The notes under the pieces are model-generated. The model was not told the DNA's origin. It saw nothing but the letters and a program-made list of their open reading frames with translations, and ran no database searches. From NCBI RefSeq assembly GCF_016892605.1, contig NZ_JAFEMV010000008.1, forward strand, positions 20,273-84,272: a DNA stretch of 64,000 bases. Reading direction: 5' to 3'. Positions 17,746-26,945 of this stretch are shown here, piece after piece (the first letter of the stretch is position 1; each line of letters begins with the position of its first letter). Position numbers and translations under genes: made by a program. The stretch comes from Desemzia sp. RIT 804. Lineage in GTDB: Bacteria > Bacillota > Bacilli > Lactobacillales > Carnobacteriaceae.

Positions 17746-18803
17746 TGAGCAACCTCCTCCATCAATAATGACTGACCAGCAGCATCAAAATAAAGAATAT
17801 CTTTTGTATCAGCTGTCAGATGAAGAGTCTCACCTATTTGAAATTTACCTGCTATGTTGGTTGTCACAACAGCTAACCCATCTTGATTTAATTTGATAGA
17901 GGTGTCTTTTCCGATACGCTCGACATGAGTGACCTCTCCTGTGTAAAAGGCTTTGGCTGAATCCATTGTTTGTACAATATTTTCAGGGCGGATACCGACT
18001 TTCTTCACTTGATGTTGAATCGCTTCAGGGATATCCAACGCAGAAACTTCCACTCGAGGATCTTCTACATCAAACGTGTTGATAGCCGGATTTCCTAAAA
18101 ATTCTGCTACAAATAAATTCCTTGGATGCTCGTAAAGTTTTTGTGGCTCACTGATTTGTTGAATGTGTCCTTCATTTAGTACCATCACATGATCGGAAAT
18201 GCTCAAAGCTTCTTCTTGATCGTGTGTGACAAAAATAGTAGTGACATTTGTTTCTTGCTGGATGCGGCGAATCTCTTCGCGCATTTCGATCCGCAAACGT
18301 GCATCTAAATTGGATAAAGGTTCATCCATTAGTAAAATATCCGGCTCTTTTGCTAAAGCTCGAGCTATCGCGACACGTTGCTGCTGCCCGCCTGAAAGTT
18401 GCTTAGGCTTTTTATGTATATGGTCTTCGATCTGTACAAGTTTGGCTAATTCTAGTGCTCGTTCTTTCCGTTGCTTTTTAGGCATTTTCGCCATCTTCAA
18501 CGGGAACATGATATTTTCTAAAACAGACAAATGAGGATACAAGGCGTAATTCTGGAAAACCATGCCAACTTTTCTTTTTACCGCATCTTGTTTGGTAACC
18601 TCTTTCTCATTGAAAAATATTTTTCCTTTCGTAGGAAATGTTAATCCTGATATCAGCATCAGTGTGGTTGACTTTCCACAGCCGCTTGGTCCTAATATAG
18701 AAACCAATGAATGTTCGGGAATAACAAAATTCAGATCATGCAATACTTCTTTGTCTCCATAATCCATGGCAATATCTTCAAAATGAACTTGCACACTTTT
18801 CAC
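17742..18803 (-). CDS. ugpC: ABC transporter ATP-binding protein (UgpC/MsmK type)
   Basis: This 353-residue ATPase energises the importer. Walker A is GPSGCGKST, the signature is LSGGQQQR, Walker B is ILLMDEPLSNLD and the switch is FVTHDQEEA. A C-terminal MalK/UgpC-type OB domain (about residues 240-350) follows. It is the first gene of the leftward operon, with an AGAGGTGA ribosome site. MsmK-like ATPases may serve several sugar importers, so it may not be dedicated to this one. Confidence 0.9.
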   Translation of the reverse strand: MKSVQVHFEDIAMDYGDKEVLHDLNFVIPEHSLVSILGPSGCGKSTTLMLISGLTFPTKGKIFFNEKEVTKQDAVKRKVGMVFQNYALYPHLSVLENIMFPLKMAKMPKKQRKERALELAKLVQIEDHIHKKPKQLSGGQQQRVAIARALAKEPDILLMDEPLSNLDARLRIEMREEIRRIQQETNVTTIFVTHDQEEALSISDHVMVLNEGHIQQISEPQKLYEHPRNLFVAEFLGNPAINTFDVEDPRVEVSALDIPEAIQHQVKKVGIRPENIVQTMDSAKAFYTGEVTHVERIGKDTSIKLNQDGLAVVTTNIAGKFQIGETLHLTADTKDILYFDAAGQSLLMEEVAQ

Positions 18804-18840
18804 CTCTTATTTTTTCTTGGTTGCTTTCCTATCCAAAAAC

Positions 18841-19023
18841 ATTGTAACAAACCAAAACGAATTTGAACACATAAATTTTATGTAAAGTTCGTGATTTAAC
18901 TAGTTCATTTATTTTATTTTTGTAAATACATTGCACTAACATAGGATTTGCTATATATTGTAGTACTGGAGATTTTACCTAAAAATGAACTATTATTGAA
19001 TTTAATATAAAATAGTTCGTTTT
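18841..19023 (-). promoter_or_regulatory. Control region of the Ugp-like operon with repeated AGTTCRT motifs
   Basis: A weak minus-strand promoter can be drawn from TTCAAA (18867-18862) and TACAAT (18846-18841) with a 15-bp spacer. Just upstream sits a perfect 15-bp inverted repeat, ACATAAATTTTATGT (18869-18883). Four AGTTCRT motifs follow at 18885, 18902, 18984 (inverted) and 19013; the last two form a 13-bp inverted repeat with one mismatch. These look like binding sites for a regulator that I cannot name. Confidence 0.4.
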
Positions 19024-19072
19024 AAAAAACGATCTGCAGTTATTAAATCTAAGCAACTACTCCCTTTTTTAC

Positions 19073-19110
19073 AACAAAAAAAGGCTATCTCTTTTTGAGA
19101 CAGCCCTTTT
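19073..19110 (-). terminator. Terminator of the leftward lipoprotein gene
   Basis: On the minus strand AAGGGCTGTCTC pairs with GAGATAGCCTT and is followed by a run of eight Ts. Confidence 0.85.
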
Positions 19111-19129
19111 CTTATCGTGCATATTCATT

Positions 19130-19948
19130 TTATTGAGGATCAACAATTTCATATTCGCCCGTCACTGGATTCATTTTTTTAACTTCTTCTGTAGACAGAC
19201 TATATTCAAACATACCAACCATATTGGATATCTCTACCCCATCTACTTCATGAGAGTTACGAATCTCTACTTGATAAGTATCTTCATTTAATTTTGAAGT
19301 GAAAAATTGATTATTTTCTGGAGAAATTCCAGTTAATGCAATGACTTGTTCTAAAACAAAAATTTCTTCTTCTTCAGGAGTCAATACCGTTTCAGTACTT
19401 CCAGATTCCTCTGATTCAGTACTCTCAGTACTCTCGCTACTGCTTTGAGATTGGTTGTCTTCTGATTGATTCATTTCTTGTTCTTTGTTTGCTAACCAAG
19501 TTTCGATTTCTTCATCAGAAGCTTCTAGGATATCGTTCCCTGTGGCATCCGCGTACTCTTGGCTAATCAAAACGGAATTTCGTTCAGCTTTATAAGCAGA
19601 ATTTTCAACTAATTCATAAGTAGGTTCTTCTTTGATTGATTCTACTTGAGCGCTGCTGATTTCAGCTCTTAGTTCTTGAGCTTTTGCTTCTAAATCAGCA
19701 TACTCAGAAAGGTCATTTTGTAACAACAAATCGATAGTTCCACCAGCTTCACTATATTTTCCAGATTCAAATAAAATTAAACTATCATCGTACATATTTT
19801 GATAAATCTCTTCAGTTTGAGTGACTTCAGCACTCGATTGGCTGTCTGCAGAGCTTGCGTTACTTGCATTACCTCCACCGTTTCCGCATGCTCCAATAAC
19901 AATTGTGCTTAGAAGAAGAACTGCCGTTGCGATTTTTTTGTTTCTCAT
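19130..19948 (-). CDS. Secreted lipoprotein of unknown function
   Basis: I do not recognise a named family. The protein has 272 residues: a lipoprotein signal peptide (TIVIGACG, cysteine near 21), an asparagine/serine-rich linker, a helical middle region (about 45-110) and a serine/threonine/glutamate-rich linker (about 155-185). A compact C-terminal segment with many acidic residues ends the protein. It is most likely anchored to the outer face of the membrane. It has a strong AGGAGGCTAC ribosome site and is monocistronic, divergent from mscL. Confidence 0.7.
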   Translation of the reverse strand: MRNKKIATAVLLLSTIVIGACGNGGGNASNASSADSQSSAEVTQTEEIYQNMYDDSLILFESGKYSEAGGTIDLLLQNDLSEYADLEAKAQELRAEISSAQVESIKEEPTYELVENSAYKAERNSVLISQEYADATGNDILEASDEEIETWLANKEQEMNQSEDNQSQSSSESTESTESEESGSTETVLTPEEEEIFVLEQVIALTGISPENNQFFTSKLNEDTYQVEIRNSHEVDGVEISNMVGMFEYSLSTEEVKKMNPVTGEYEIVDPQ

Positions 19949-20182
19949 GATGTAGCCTCCTTATTTCTTTTTATTTTAAAGCCAACACACTCTTAAACAC
20001 AATCCATTAGCTTAGAACTCCAAAATTTATTTTTTCTAGAAACAAATATGGAATCCCTTAATTCAATTATATAATAATAAAACTAAATTACTATTAAAAT
20101 TTGTTATTCTCTTAGTTAAACATTATCTTGTCAATATAATCTATCTAATACTATAATGAATAACGTAAGGAGGTGGAATAAA

Positions 20183-20590
20183 ATGAAAAATTTCGTACAA
20201 GAGTTTAAAGAATTTGCCTTCAGGGGAAATGTTCTAGATTTAGCGATTGGGGTCGTTATTGGTTCAGCATTCACAGCCATCGTTACTTCCCTTGTTGACA
20301 ATATAATCAGCCCTATAGTAGGTGCTCTTACTGGAGGATCTGATTTATCGAATCTTTCTTTCACGATCGTTGGGGTAGAACTCACTTATGGCGCTTTTAT
20401 CAGTTCAGTGATCGATTTTTTGATTGTCGCACTTGTTATCTTTTTATTTGTAAAAATCATCAATAATGCTCAAGGTAAATTTATGAAGCAAGTTGAAGAA
20501 GAAGAAATCGAGGTTGAAGAGCCCCCTGTTGAGCAATACTTAAAAGAAATCCGTGATTTGCTTGCTAAAGATAACGATTCTTCTATTTAA
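20183..20590 (+). CDS. mscL: Large-conductance mechanosensitive channel
   Basis: This 135-residue protein opens a wide pore under membrane tension to release solutes during osmotic downshock. The hallmark N-terminus FKEFAFRGNVLDLAIGVVIG (first pore helix) is present, followed by a periplasmic-type loop, a second helix (about 75-95) and a charged C-terminal bundle helix. ATG 20183 is chosen because AAGGAGGTGG ends 6 bases upstream; an upstream ATG at 20156 would place that site inside the gene. Confidence 0.95.
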   Translation: MKNFVQEFKEFAFRGNVLDLAIGVVIGSAFTAIVTSLVDNIISPIVGALTGGSDLSNLSFTIVGVELTYGAFISSVIDFLIVALVIFLFVKIINNAQGKFMKQVEEEEIEVEEPPVEQYLKEIRDLLAKDNDSSI

Positions 20591-20612
20591 TCAAAGTAAA
20601 ACATACTAAGAT

Positions 20613-20767
20613 TAGTCTTTATCTCTGTCTCATACTAAGTGAGTGCTTTTAAACGCATTCCAAAAGCCTGACCACACGCCTATAAGCCAGTCTCCCCTCA
20701 TGAGAAAAAGCATCTCATAAGGGAAGACTGGCTTATATTCAATGGTCAAAACGTCTTTTGTCTCGCA
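20613..20767. repeat. Structured 155-bp dispersed repeat, copy 1
   Basis: The copy is colinear without gaps with 48523-48677. It folds as a long hairpin: outer CAAAAG/CTTTTG and TGACCA/TGGTCA, inner ATAAGCCAGTCT with its partner at 20723-20735, and a small apical TGAGA/TCTCA stem. Two inner pairs differ between the copies and are compensated on the other arm. It lies between mscL and adhE, at the 3' end of both. Confidence 0.8.
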
Positions 20768-20781
20768 CTTTTTTTTACTGC

Positions 20782-23379
20782 TTAACCTTTATAAGTGGCG
20801 TATAAAATATCTTTTAATTCTGTGATCAAAGGTTCTTTAGGGTTTGCTGTTGTACATTGATCTTCAAAAGCCAACTCTGCTAATCGGTCTGCAGCTTGAT
20901 CCAGCTGGTCTTTCGTTACGCCTTGTTCTTTCATACTCATTTGAATATTCAACTTTTTACCTAATTCATAAATCTTTTGAATGAGAGCTTCTACTAATTC
21001 TGCCGTTGACTCTCCTTTTAATCCTAGATAACGAGCGATTTCCGCATAATCTTCATCTGCACGGAAATACTCATATTTCGGAAACAGTTGATGTTTCGAA
21101 GGAGCTTTGGCATTGTAACGAATCACATGAGGCATCAAGATCGCGTTCGCTCTACCATGAGGAATCTCAAATTCAGCTCCGATTTTATGTGCTAGTGAAT
21201 GATTGATTCCTAAAAATGCATTGGCAAAAGCCATTCCTGCTAAGGTTGAGGCATTGTGCATTTTTTCTCGCGCTTCTTCAGTTGCAAATGCATAAGACTC
21301 TTCCAAATATTCGAATACTAATTTGATCGCTTGTAAGCTAAGTCCTTTTGTATAGTCACTTGCCATTACTGAAACATAAGATTCAATTGCATGTGTCAGC
21401 ACGTCCATCCCGGTATCTGCCGTAATGGATTTAGGGACCGTCATCACAAATTGAGAATCGATGATCGCTACATCTGGTGTCAATGCATAATCAGCTAATG
21501 GGTATTTCACATTGATGGCATTATCTGTAATAACTGTAAACGGTGTTACTTCTGACCCAGTTCCTGATGTTGTAGGGATAGCTACAAACTGTGTTTTTTT
21601 CAAATCAGGAATCTTGTACGTTCTCTTACGGATATCTAGGAATTTTTGTTTTGCACCATCAAAATCAGATTCTGGTTGTTCATAGAATAACCACATTCCT
21701 TTAGCGGCATCCATTGCAGAACCGCCGCCCAATGCAATGATCGTATCAGGTTGGAATTCTCGCATAGCTGCTGCTCCACGATTTACAGTTTCAATAGAAG
21801 GATTTGGTTCAACATCTGAAAAAACACGTATAGATACTGGATTTGGACGCTTATTCAATTCATTTTCCACAATATCTGCATATCCGAATTGCACCATTCC
21901 AGGGTCACAAACCACAAAAACCCGTTCCACATTCGGCATTTTTTGAAGGTATTGAACAGAATTTTTTTCAAAAAAGATTTTTGGTGGTAATTTGAACCAT
22001 TGCATATTATTTCTTCTCTTCGCTACTGTTTTGACATTGATCAAATTCACCGCTGAAACGTTGGTAGAAACAGAATTTCGTCCATAACTACCACATCCTA
22101 GTGTTAAGGAAGGCAGCATGTTATTGTAAATATCCCCGATTCCTCCTTGAGCAGTTGGTGAATTAACGATCACACGCCCAGCTTTCATTTGTTCTCCAAA
22201 TTTAGCTGCTATATCCATGCGATTGGTATGGATAGCGGCAGAATGTCCAAGACCACCCAGTTCCAACATTTGTTGGCTCAATTCAAAACCATGTTCTGTA
22301 TTTTTTGCTTTCAGCATCGCTAGAACAGGAGACAACTTTTCTCTTGATAACGGATACTCACTGCCTACCCCATCTAATTCCGCAATCAATATTTTTGTTC
22401 CTTTAGGAGCTTTCAAACCAGCAAGTTTCGCGATCGTATCTGCTGACTGCCCAACAACAGCTGGATTTACAGCTGTTTTCTCTTTGTTCATAACGGCTTT
22501 CTCCAGTAAAGACAACTCTTTCTTAGGCACAACATAGACCTGCATCCGTTCAAATTCTGTTTTTACTTCATCATAGATCTCTTGATCCACAATAACCGCT
22601 TGTTCTGAAGCACAAATCATTCCATTATCAAATGTTTTAGAAAGAATGATGTCATTTACAGCACGCTTAACTTTAGCTGTTTTTTCAATGTAGCTTGGTA
22701 CATTACCAGGTCCAACCCCTAAAGCAGGTTTACCTGTAGAATAAGCTGCTTTTACCATTCCGGATCCACCAGTAGCCAATACAATCGCAATATCTGGATG
22801 ATTCATCAAGCTATTGGTCGCCTCTAGAGAAGGCGTTTCGATCCATTGAATGATATTTTTTGGAGCCCCAGCTTTGATAGCCGCTTCATACAATATTCTA
22901 GCGGCTTCTGCAGAACATTGTTGAGCGCTCGGATGGAACGCAAAAATAATCGGGTTTCTGGTTTTGACAGCAATTATCGCTTTAAACATGGTAGTAGATG
23001 TAGGATTCGTTACTGGTGTTACTCCACAAACTACCCCGACTGGACTTGCAATCGTCATCAATCCGGCTTGTTCGTCATCATGAATGATCCCTACTGTTTT
23101 ATCATTTTTGATATCGTGCCAAATAGATTCGGTAGCAAACATGTTTTTCACACATTTGTCTTCATAAACACCACGTCTAGTTTCTTCCACTGCTAATTTA
23201 GCTAGACGCATATGATCGTTAAGACCAGCTAAAGACATTTGATGGACAATATAGTCAATTTGCTCTTGATTAAAATCTTCCAACTCAGCTAATGCTTTTT
23301 TGGCTTTAGTCGTGTACCCTTGGATGACTTCCTCAACAGGTGTTTCTTTTGGTTTGATTTCTCTAATAACTTCTTGCAT
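20782..23379 (-). CDS. adhE: Bifunctional acetaldehyde-CoA / alcohol dehydrogenase
   Basis: This 865-residue fusion reduces acetyl-CoA to acetaldehyde and then to ethanol, re-oxidising NADH in fermentation. The N-terminal CoA-acylating aldehyde dehydrogenase domain (1-440) has the catalytic cysteine in NGMICASEQAV. The C-terminal iron alcohol dehydrogenase domain (about 450-865) has GGGSAMDAAKGMW, TTSGTGSEVTPF and the iron ligands in GINHSLAHKIG and IPHGRANA. AdhE forms spirosome filaments in other bacteria. A Rex-like operator lies about 75 bases upstream. Confidence 0.97.
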   Translation of the reverse strand: MQEVIREIKPKETPVEEVIQGYTTKAKKALAELEDFNQEQIDYIVHQMSLAGLNDHMRLAKLAVEETRRGVYEDKCVKNMFATESIWHDIKNDKTVGIIHDDEQAGLMTIASPVGVVCGVTPVTNPTSTTMFKAIIAVKTRNPIIFAFHPSAQQCSAEAARILYEAAIKAGAPKNIIQWIETPSLEATNSLMNHPDIAIVLATGGSGMVKAAYSTGKPALGVGPGNVPSYIEKTAKVKRAVNDIILSKTFDNGMICASEQAVIVDQEIYDEVKTEFERMQVYVVPKKELSLLEKAVMNKEKTAVNPAVVGQSADTIAKLAGLKAPKGTKILIAELDGVGSEYPLSREKLSPVLAMLKAKNTEHGFELSQQMLELGGLGHSAAIHTNRMDIAAKFGEQMKAGRVIVNSPTAQGGIGDIYNNMLPSLTLGCGSYGRNSVSTNVSAVNLINVKTVAKRRNNMQWFKLPPKIFFEKNSVQYLQKMPNVERVFVVCDPGMVQFGYADIVENELNKRPNPVSIRVFSDVEPNPSIETVNRGAAAMREFQPDTIIALGGGSAMDAAKGMWLFYEQPESDFDGAKQKFLDIRKRTYKIPDLKKTQFVAIPTTSGTGSEVTPFTVITDNAINVKYPLADYALTPDVAIIDSQFVMTVPKSITADTGMDVLTHAIESYVSVMASDYTKGLSLQAIKLVFEYLEESYAFATEEAREKMHNASTLAGMAFANAFLGINHSLAHKIGAEFEIPHGRANAILMPHVIRYNAKAPSKHQLFPKYEYFRADEDYAEIARYLGLKGESTAELVEALIQKIYELGKKLNIQMSMKEQGVTKDQLDQAADRLAELAFEDQCTTANPKEPLITELKDILYATYKG

Positions 23380-23454
23380 TTACAATTCCCCCAAACTTTG
23401 TTATCTATTTCACATATGATAATAACCCATCTATTTGGAAAAGTAAACCTTTTT

Positions 23455-23472
23455 TTGTGATATATTTCACTT
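23455..23472 (-). promoter_or_regulatory. Rex-like redox operator upstream of adhE
   Basis: TTGTGATATATTTCACTT resembles the Rex consensus TTGTGA-N6-TCACAA, matching one half fully and four of six bases in the other. Rex represses adhE-type genes when the NADH/NAD ratio is low. The remainder of the 330-base upstream gap (23380-23709) shows AT-rich promoter-like DNA and a terminator, nothing else. Confidence 0.6.
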
Positions 23473-23650
23473 TATTTTACTGTCTTTTTAAATTGACTAA
23501 CCAGTATATAACAGTGTTTAGTATTTATTGACACAGATATCATGTTCATAAATTAACATGATGTTTTTCTCAATTATTGCTTTTGCATCCTTATTTTCTT
23601 TGAACACTTAAGCTATCTTGATTAGTAAAGAAATTGTATCTCAATCAAAA

Positions 23651-23699
23651 AAAAAGACTGTAAATCTGTATAAAATATTACAGATTTACAATCTTTTTT
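23651..23699. terminator. Terminator downstream of rsmI
   Basis: A stem of about 19 bp centred on TGTAAATCTGTA/TACAGATTTACA has A-run and T-run flanks and can act on both strands. It ends the leftward replication-block transcript. Confidence 0.85.
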
Positions 23700-23709
23700 A
23701 AAGATAAAT

Positions 23710-24591
23710 TTAATCCAATTCATGATACTCTGAATAGACTTCTTGTTTTTTCATATTGCGAATTTTAGCTACTTCTTTAATAGCTTCTTTACTGCGTAAT
23801 TGCTGTTCTTCCATAAAATGCTCAACGTGTTCTCTGACTGTTAGTTCCTGCCAGCTCATATCCTCTTCCGGGAACAATGATCCTTCACTATTTCCTTCGA
23901 CGATTACGCAAAATTCTCCACGAATCTCGGTATTTTGAGCCCATTCCTGCACTTCTTCTACAGTCCCTCGAATAAATTCTTCATATCGTTTTGTCAACTC
24001 ACGGCACAACACGATTTTTCTCGACTCACCTAATACCGTTCCCATATTTTTTAAGACTTCCTTTAAGCGATGTGGAGATTCATACAAAATGAATGTTTCC
24101 GGCCGTAAGTTCAACTCTTCTAACGCTTCTACTTGATCTTTCTTTTTTCGCGGTAAAAAGCCATAAAAATAAAATGGTTGAGGACTTAAACCTGAAGCAA
24201 TCAGCGCTGTCAAAGCTGCATTTGCTCCTGGAAGCGGAACTACTGAAATACCTGCCTCAATACAAGCTACAACTAAATCATGGCCTGGATCGCTAATAGA
24301 AGGCATTCCTGCATCACTTACTTGTGCGATATCCTTCCCTCCTTCCAACCGTTCAATCAATTGTCCGATCCGTTCATGGGAATTGTGTTCATGAAAACTG
24401 ATTTGGCTCGTATGGACGTCAAAATGGTTCAATAATTTTTGGGTATTCCGTGTATCTTCTGAAGCAATCAAATCAACTTCTTTTAAGGTACGGATCGCAC
24501 GAAATGTCATATCTTCTAAATTTCCTATTGGAGTAGGAACGAGATATAAGGTCCCCGTAGATTGTATCTCAAAGCTCTTTTGCTGAAACAT
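23710..24591 (-). CDS. rsmI: 16S rRNA (cytidine1402-2'-O)-methyltransferase
   Basis: This 293-residue tetrapyrrole-methylase-fold enzyme methylates the ribose of C1402 in 16S rRNA. Family motifs are LYLVPTPIGNLEDMTFRAI, ASEDTRNTQKLL, SDAGMPSISDPG and LPGANAALTALIASGL. It starts at ATG 24591 after AAGGAGG and overlaps the 3' end of the GIY-YIG gene by 23 bases. The order yabB-yazA-rsmI is as in Bacillus subtilis. Confidence 0.95.
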   Translation of the reverse strand: MFQQKSFEIQSTGTLYLVPTPIGNLEDMTFRAIRTLKEVDLIASEDTRNTQKLLNHFDVHTSQISFHEHNSHERIGQLIERLEGGKDIAQVSDAGMPSISDPGHDLVVACIEAGISVVPLPGANAALTALIASGLSPQPFYFYGFLPRKKKDQVEALEELNLRPETFILYESPHRLKEVLKNMGTVLGESRKIVLCRELTKRYEEFIRGTVEEVQEWAQNTEIRGEFCVIVEGNSEGSLFPEEDMSWQELTVREHVEHFMEEQQLRSKEAIKEVAKIRNMKKQEVYSEYHELD

Positions 24592-24943
24592 ATACTGTTT
24601 CCTCCTTAGTCTCTAACATTTCCATATTTACCACACATGTTGAATCTGTGGAAAGAGGAAATTTGACTCCTTGTTGCATAAGGTACTGTATTTTCCGTTT
24701 TCGTGTTCGCTGTTTAAAGGCATATTCTGCTTTTGTTGCCTCACTTCTTGTTGCAAATGCTTCTGCATAAATCATGCGCAACGGACGCCTTTTAGCAGGT
24801 TTAGTATATTTGGCTCCTGTACCGGAATTGTGCTCTTCTTCGCGCCGCTTCAATTCTGTAGTATATCCGCCGTAAAACGTTCCATCATTGCAATACAAGA
24901 CATAGAAATAACTAATCGTTTTCTTTTCCAAATAACATAGCAC
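24569..24943 (-). CDS. yazA: GIY-YIG domain protein (YazA/UPF0213 family)
   Basis: This 124-residue single-domain GIY-YIG nuclease fold has FYVLYCNDGTFYGGYT at residues 13-28, conserved R (ELKRREEEHN) and the E in SEATKAEYAFK. The biochemical role is unknown, though related proteins cut DNA. The start at 24943 (GGAAGTGAG upstream) overlaps the methyltransferase gene by 32 bases. The C-terminal 25 residues beyond QGVKFPL are longer than in most homologues. Confidence 0.88.
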   Translation of the reverse strand: MLCYLEKKTISYFYVLYCNDGTFYGGYTTELKRREEEHNSGTGAKYTKPAKRRPLRMIYAEAFATRSEATKAEYAFKQRTRKRKIQYLMQQGVKFPLSTDSTCVVNMEMLETKEETVYVSAKEL

Positions 24944-25694
24944 TCACTTCCGGTAAATATTGATTCCCATCATCGTAAACAATCAGTGGTGGTAATACGC
25001 GAAAACCAGTATCTTTTCCATCTTTGATGCCTTCAATCAAAATCGTATTGGCTTCTTTCCCGATTTTCGGGTACACAAAACGCAATTTTTTAGGTGCCAA
25101 ACGATTGGCTTTCATCGTTTCTAAGATTTCCAGCAACCGGTCTGGACGATGTACAAAATAGGCTTTTCCATTCATTTTCAATAATCCGCTCGTCACTTTC
25201 ATCACTTCGTCTAAATTAGTATGTAATTCATGACGTGCAATTGCCAAATGCTGATTCGGATTACGAGTACTTTTTTCTGTGGCTGCAAAATAAGGCGGAT
25301 TACATGTCACTACATCTACAGAATCCTTTTTGATCCAATCCGCAGCATCCCCTATAGCCCCATTGATGATAGATACTTGTGGTTCCAAATGGTTCATTTG
25401 AATACTTCTTTCAGCCATATTCGCTAAGCGTTTCTGCAATTCTATCCCAATGATCGGACTTTTTGTTTTTTGACTTAAAATCAAGCCGATAACTCCATTT
25501 CCTGCACACAAATCAATAATTTTACCTTTATGGTGCTTTGGAACTTGAGCAAAATCAGCCAATAAAATAGCATCCAATGAGAAAGAAAATACAGAAGGGC
25601 TTTGGATAATATCTAAATTTTGACTAATGATTCGATCTACTCGTTCGTCACTTTGTAGCAACTGGTCCATGCATGTTACACATCCTTCGTTCAT
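24912..25694 (-). CDS. trmN6: tRNA1(Val) (adenine37-N6)-methyltransferase (TrmN6/YabB)
   Basis: This 260-residue SAM-dependent methyltransferase has IIDLCAGNGVIGLILSQ (SAM-binding motif I, about residue 48) and the NPPYF motif (about 130) of N6-adenine enzymes. The start is uncertain: the first ATG (25694) lacks a ribosome site, and ATG 25670 (MDQLLQ) fits homologues better, with GAAGGA a little far upstream. It is followed by yazA and rsmI as in Bacillus. Confidence 0.85.
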   Translation of the reverse strand: MNEGCVTCMDQLLQSDERVDRIISQNLDIIQSPSVFSFSLDAILLADFAQVPKHHKGKIIDLCAGNGVIGLILSQKTKSPIIGIELQKRLANMAERSIQMNHLEPQVSIINGAIGDAADWIKKDSVDVVTCNPPYFAATEKSTRNPNQHLAIARHELHTNLDEVMKVTSGLLKMNGKAYFVHRPDRLLEILETMKANRLAPKKLRFVYPKIGKEANTILIEGIKDGKDTGFRVLPPLIVYDDGNQYLPEVSAMLFGKEND

Positions 25695-25743
25695 TATACT
25701 TTTTTTATTATAGCATAATGTGCCCGCTACGTTTTAGGGAAGT

Positions 25744-26742
25744 TTAGGCTCTGTTATCCTCTTTTTCTAAAGATAAGATAATCTTTCCAGTATTCTTGTT
25801 GTCTTCCATATACCGATGCGCTTCCGCTACTTCTTCAAATGGAAAGACGCGATCAATAATAGGGTGGATTTTTCCAGCTTTAAACAACGGCAACACCTTT
25901 TCTACAAATTCCCTTGTTAATTCAGCCTTATATCCATCTGATCTTGGTGTCAACACAGTAGCTTTCAACGTTACACGTTTGCCTAATAAGGAACCAATAT
26001 TTACGTTTTCTACAACTGAACCGCCTAATGTACCGATCAGAATCCAGCGACCATCTACTTTAATCGATTTAAAATTTTTCTCCCAGTAAGAAGCTCCGAC
26101 AAAGTCTAAAATCAATTCGACTCCTTCGCCGTCAGTGATTTCAAGAACGCGTTCAGAAAAGTCTTCGGTCTTGTAATTGATCGTTTCGTCAGCTCCTAAT
26201 TGTTTACAAAAATCTAGTTTTTCAGCAGAACCTGCTGTCGTGATTACTTTGGCATCAGTTAATTGTTTCGCCAGTTGAATAGCAGCCGTTCCAACGCCAC
26301 TGCCGCCTGCATGGATCAACACGGTTTCATCTTGTTGTAATTTACCTAACCAATACAACGTTTGATAAGCTGTTAAAAAAACTTCCGGTATCGCTGTTCC
26401 CTCTTCAAAAGAAATTTCATCCGGCAAGTGGATCACTCTTTCTGCAGGAATAGTGACATACTCAGCATAACTACCATTGTTCACTAAACTGGCTACACGT
26501 GTCCCTAGAGCAAATTCAGTATTAGAGCTATTATTTTCTTCAACCACTCCTGCCATTTCCACACCTAAAATCGGATAAGGCGACTGCAATTGCTGATTTT
26601 CACGCTTCATGATATCTGTTCGATTGATCGCCGTTGCTTTTACTTTTATCAGTAATTCTCCATTTTGAGGAGTTGGTTTTTCGCGTTTTTCAATGATCAA
26701 TTCTGCTGCGCTTCCTGGTTTATTTATACTTACTGCTTTCAT
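25744..26742 (-). CDS. Zinc-independent quinone oxidoreductase / MDR-family alcohol dehydrogenase
   Basis: The 332-residue medium-chain dehydrogenase has a GroES-like N-terminal domain (KATAINRTDIMKRE) and a Rossmann domain with AGGSGVGTAAIQLAK near residue 150. The catalytic-zinc cysteines of alcohol dehydrogenases are absent, which places it with quinone oxidoreductase/crotonyl-CoA reductase-like enzymes using NADPH. It interrupts the otherwise conserved yabA-yabB order and appears to be an insertion in this block. The substrate is unknown. Confidence 0.85.
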   Translation of the reverse strand: MKAVSINKPGSAAELIIEKREKPTPQNGELLIKVKATAINRTDIMKRENQQLQSPYPILGVEMAGVVEENNSSNTEFALGTRVASLVNNGSYAEYVTIPAERVIHLPDEISFEEGTAIPEVFLTAYQTLYWLGKLQQDETVLIHAGGSGVGTAAIQLAKQLTDAKVITTAGSAEKLDFCKQLGADETINYKTEDFSERVLEITDGEGVELILDFVGASYWEKNFKSIKVDGRWILIGTLGGSVVENVNIGSLLGKRVTLKATVLTPRSDGYKAELTREFVEKVLPLFKAGKIHPIIDRVFPFEEVAEAHRYMEDNKNTGKIILSLEKEDNRA

Positions 26743-26945
26743 AAATATCCCTCACCCCTTCATCGTATCAAATACATTCACTATAACATGCTTATTTTCA
26801 TTTTTCTATTTAGGTCTTCTTTCATGTTTTACTGGTTGGAAGCTGTCTAGGAAATAAATATATGCTGAAGATTATTGCAGTTCAACCGTCTGAACTCGTA
26901 TATTTAAGTTTGATAATATTTCATAAACCACAGACATACAAAAAA
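26743..26945. other. Intergenic DNA upstream of the oxidoreductase gene
   Basis: It contains the leftward oxidoreductase promoter region and AT-rich sequence with no recognisable gene. The adjacent 26946-27053 is a dispersed repeat. Confidence 0.3.
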
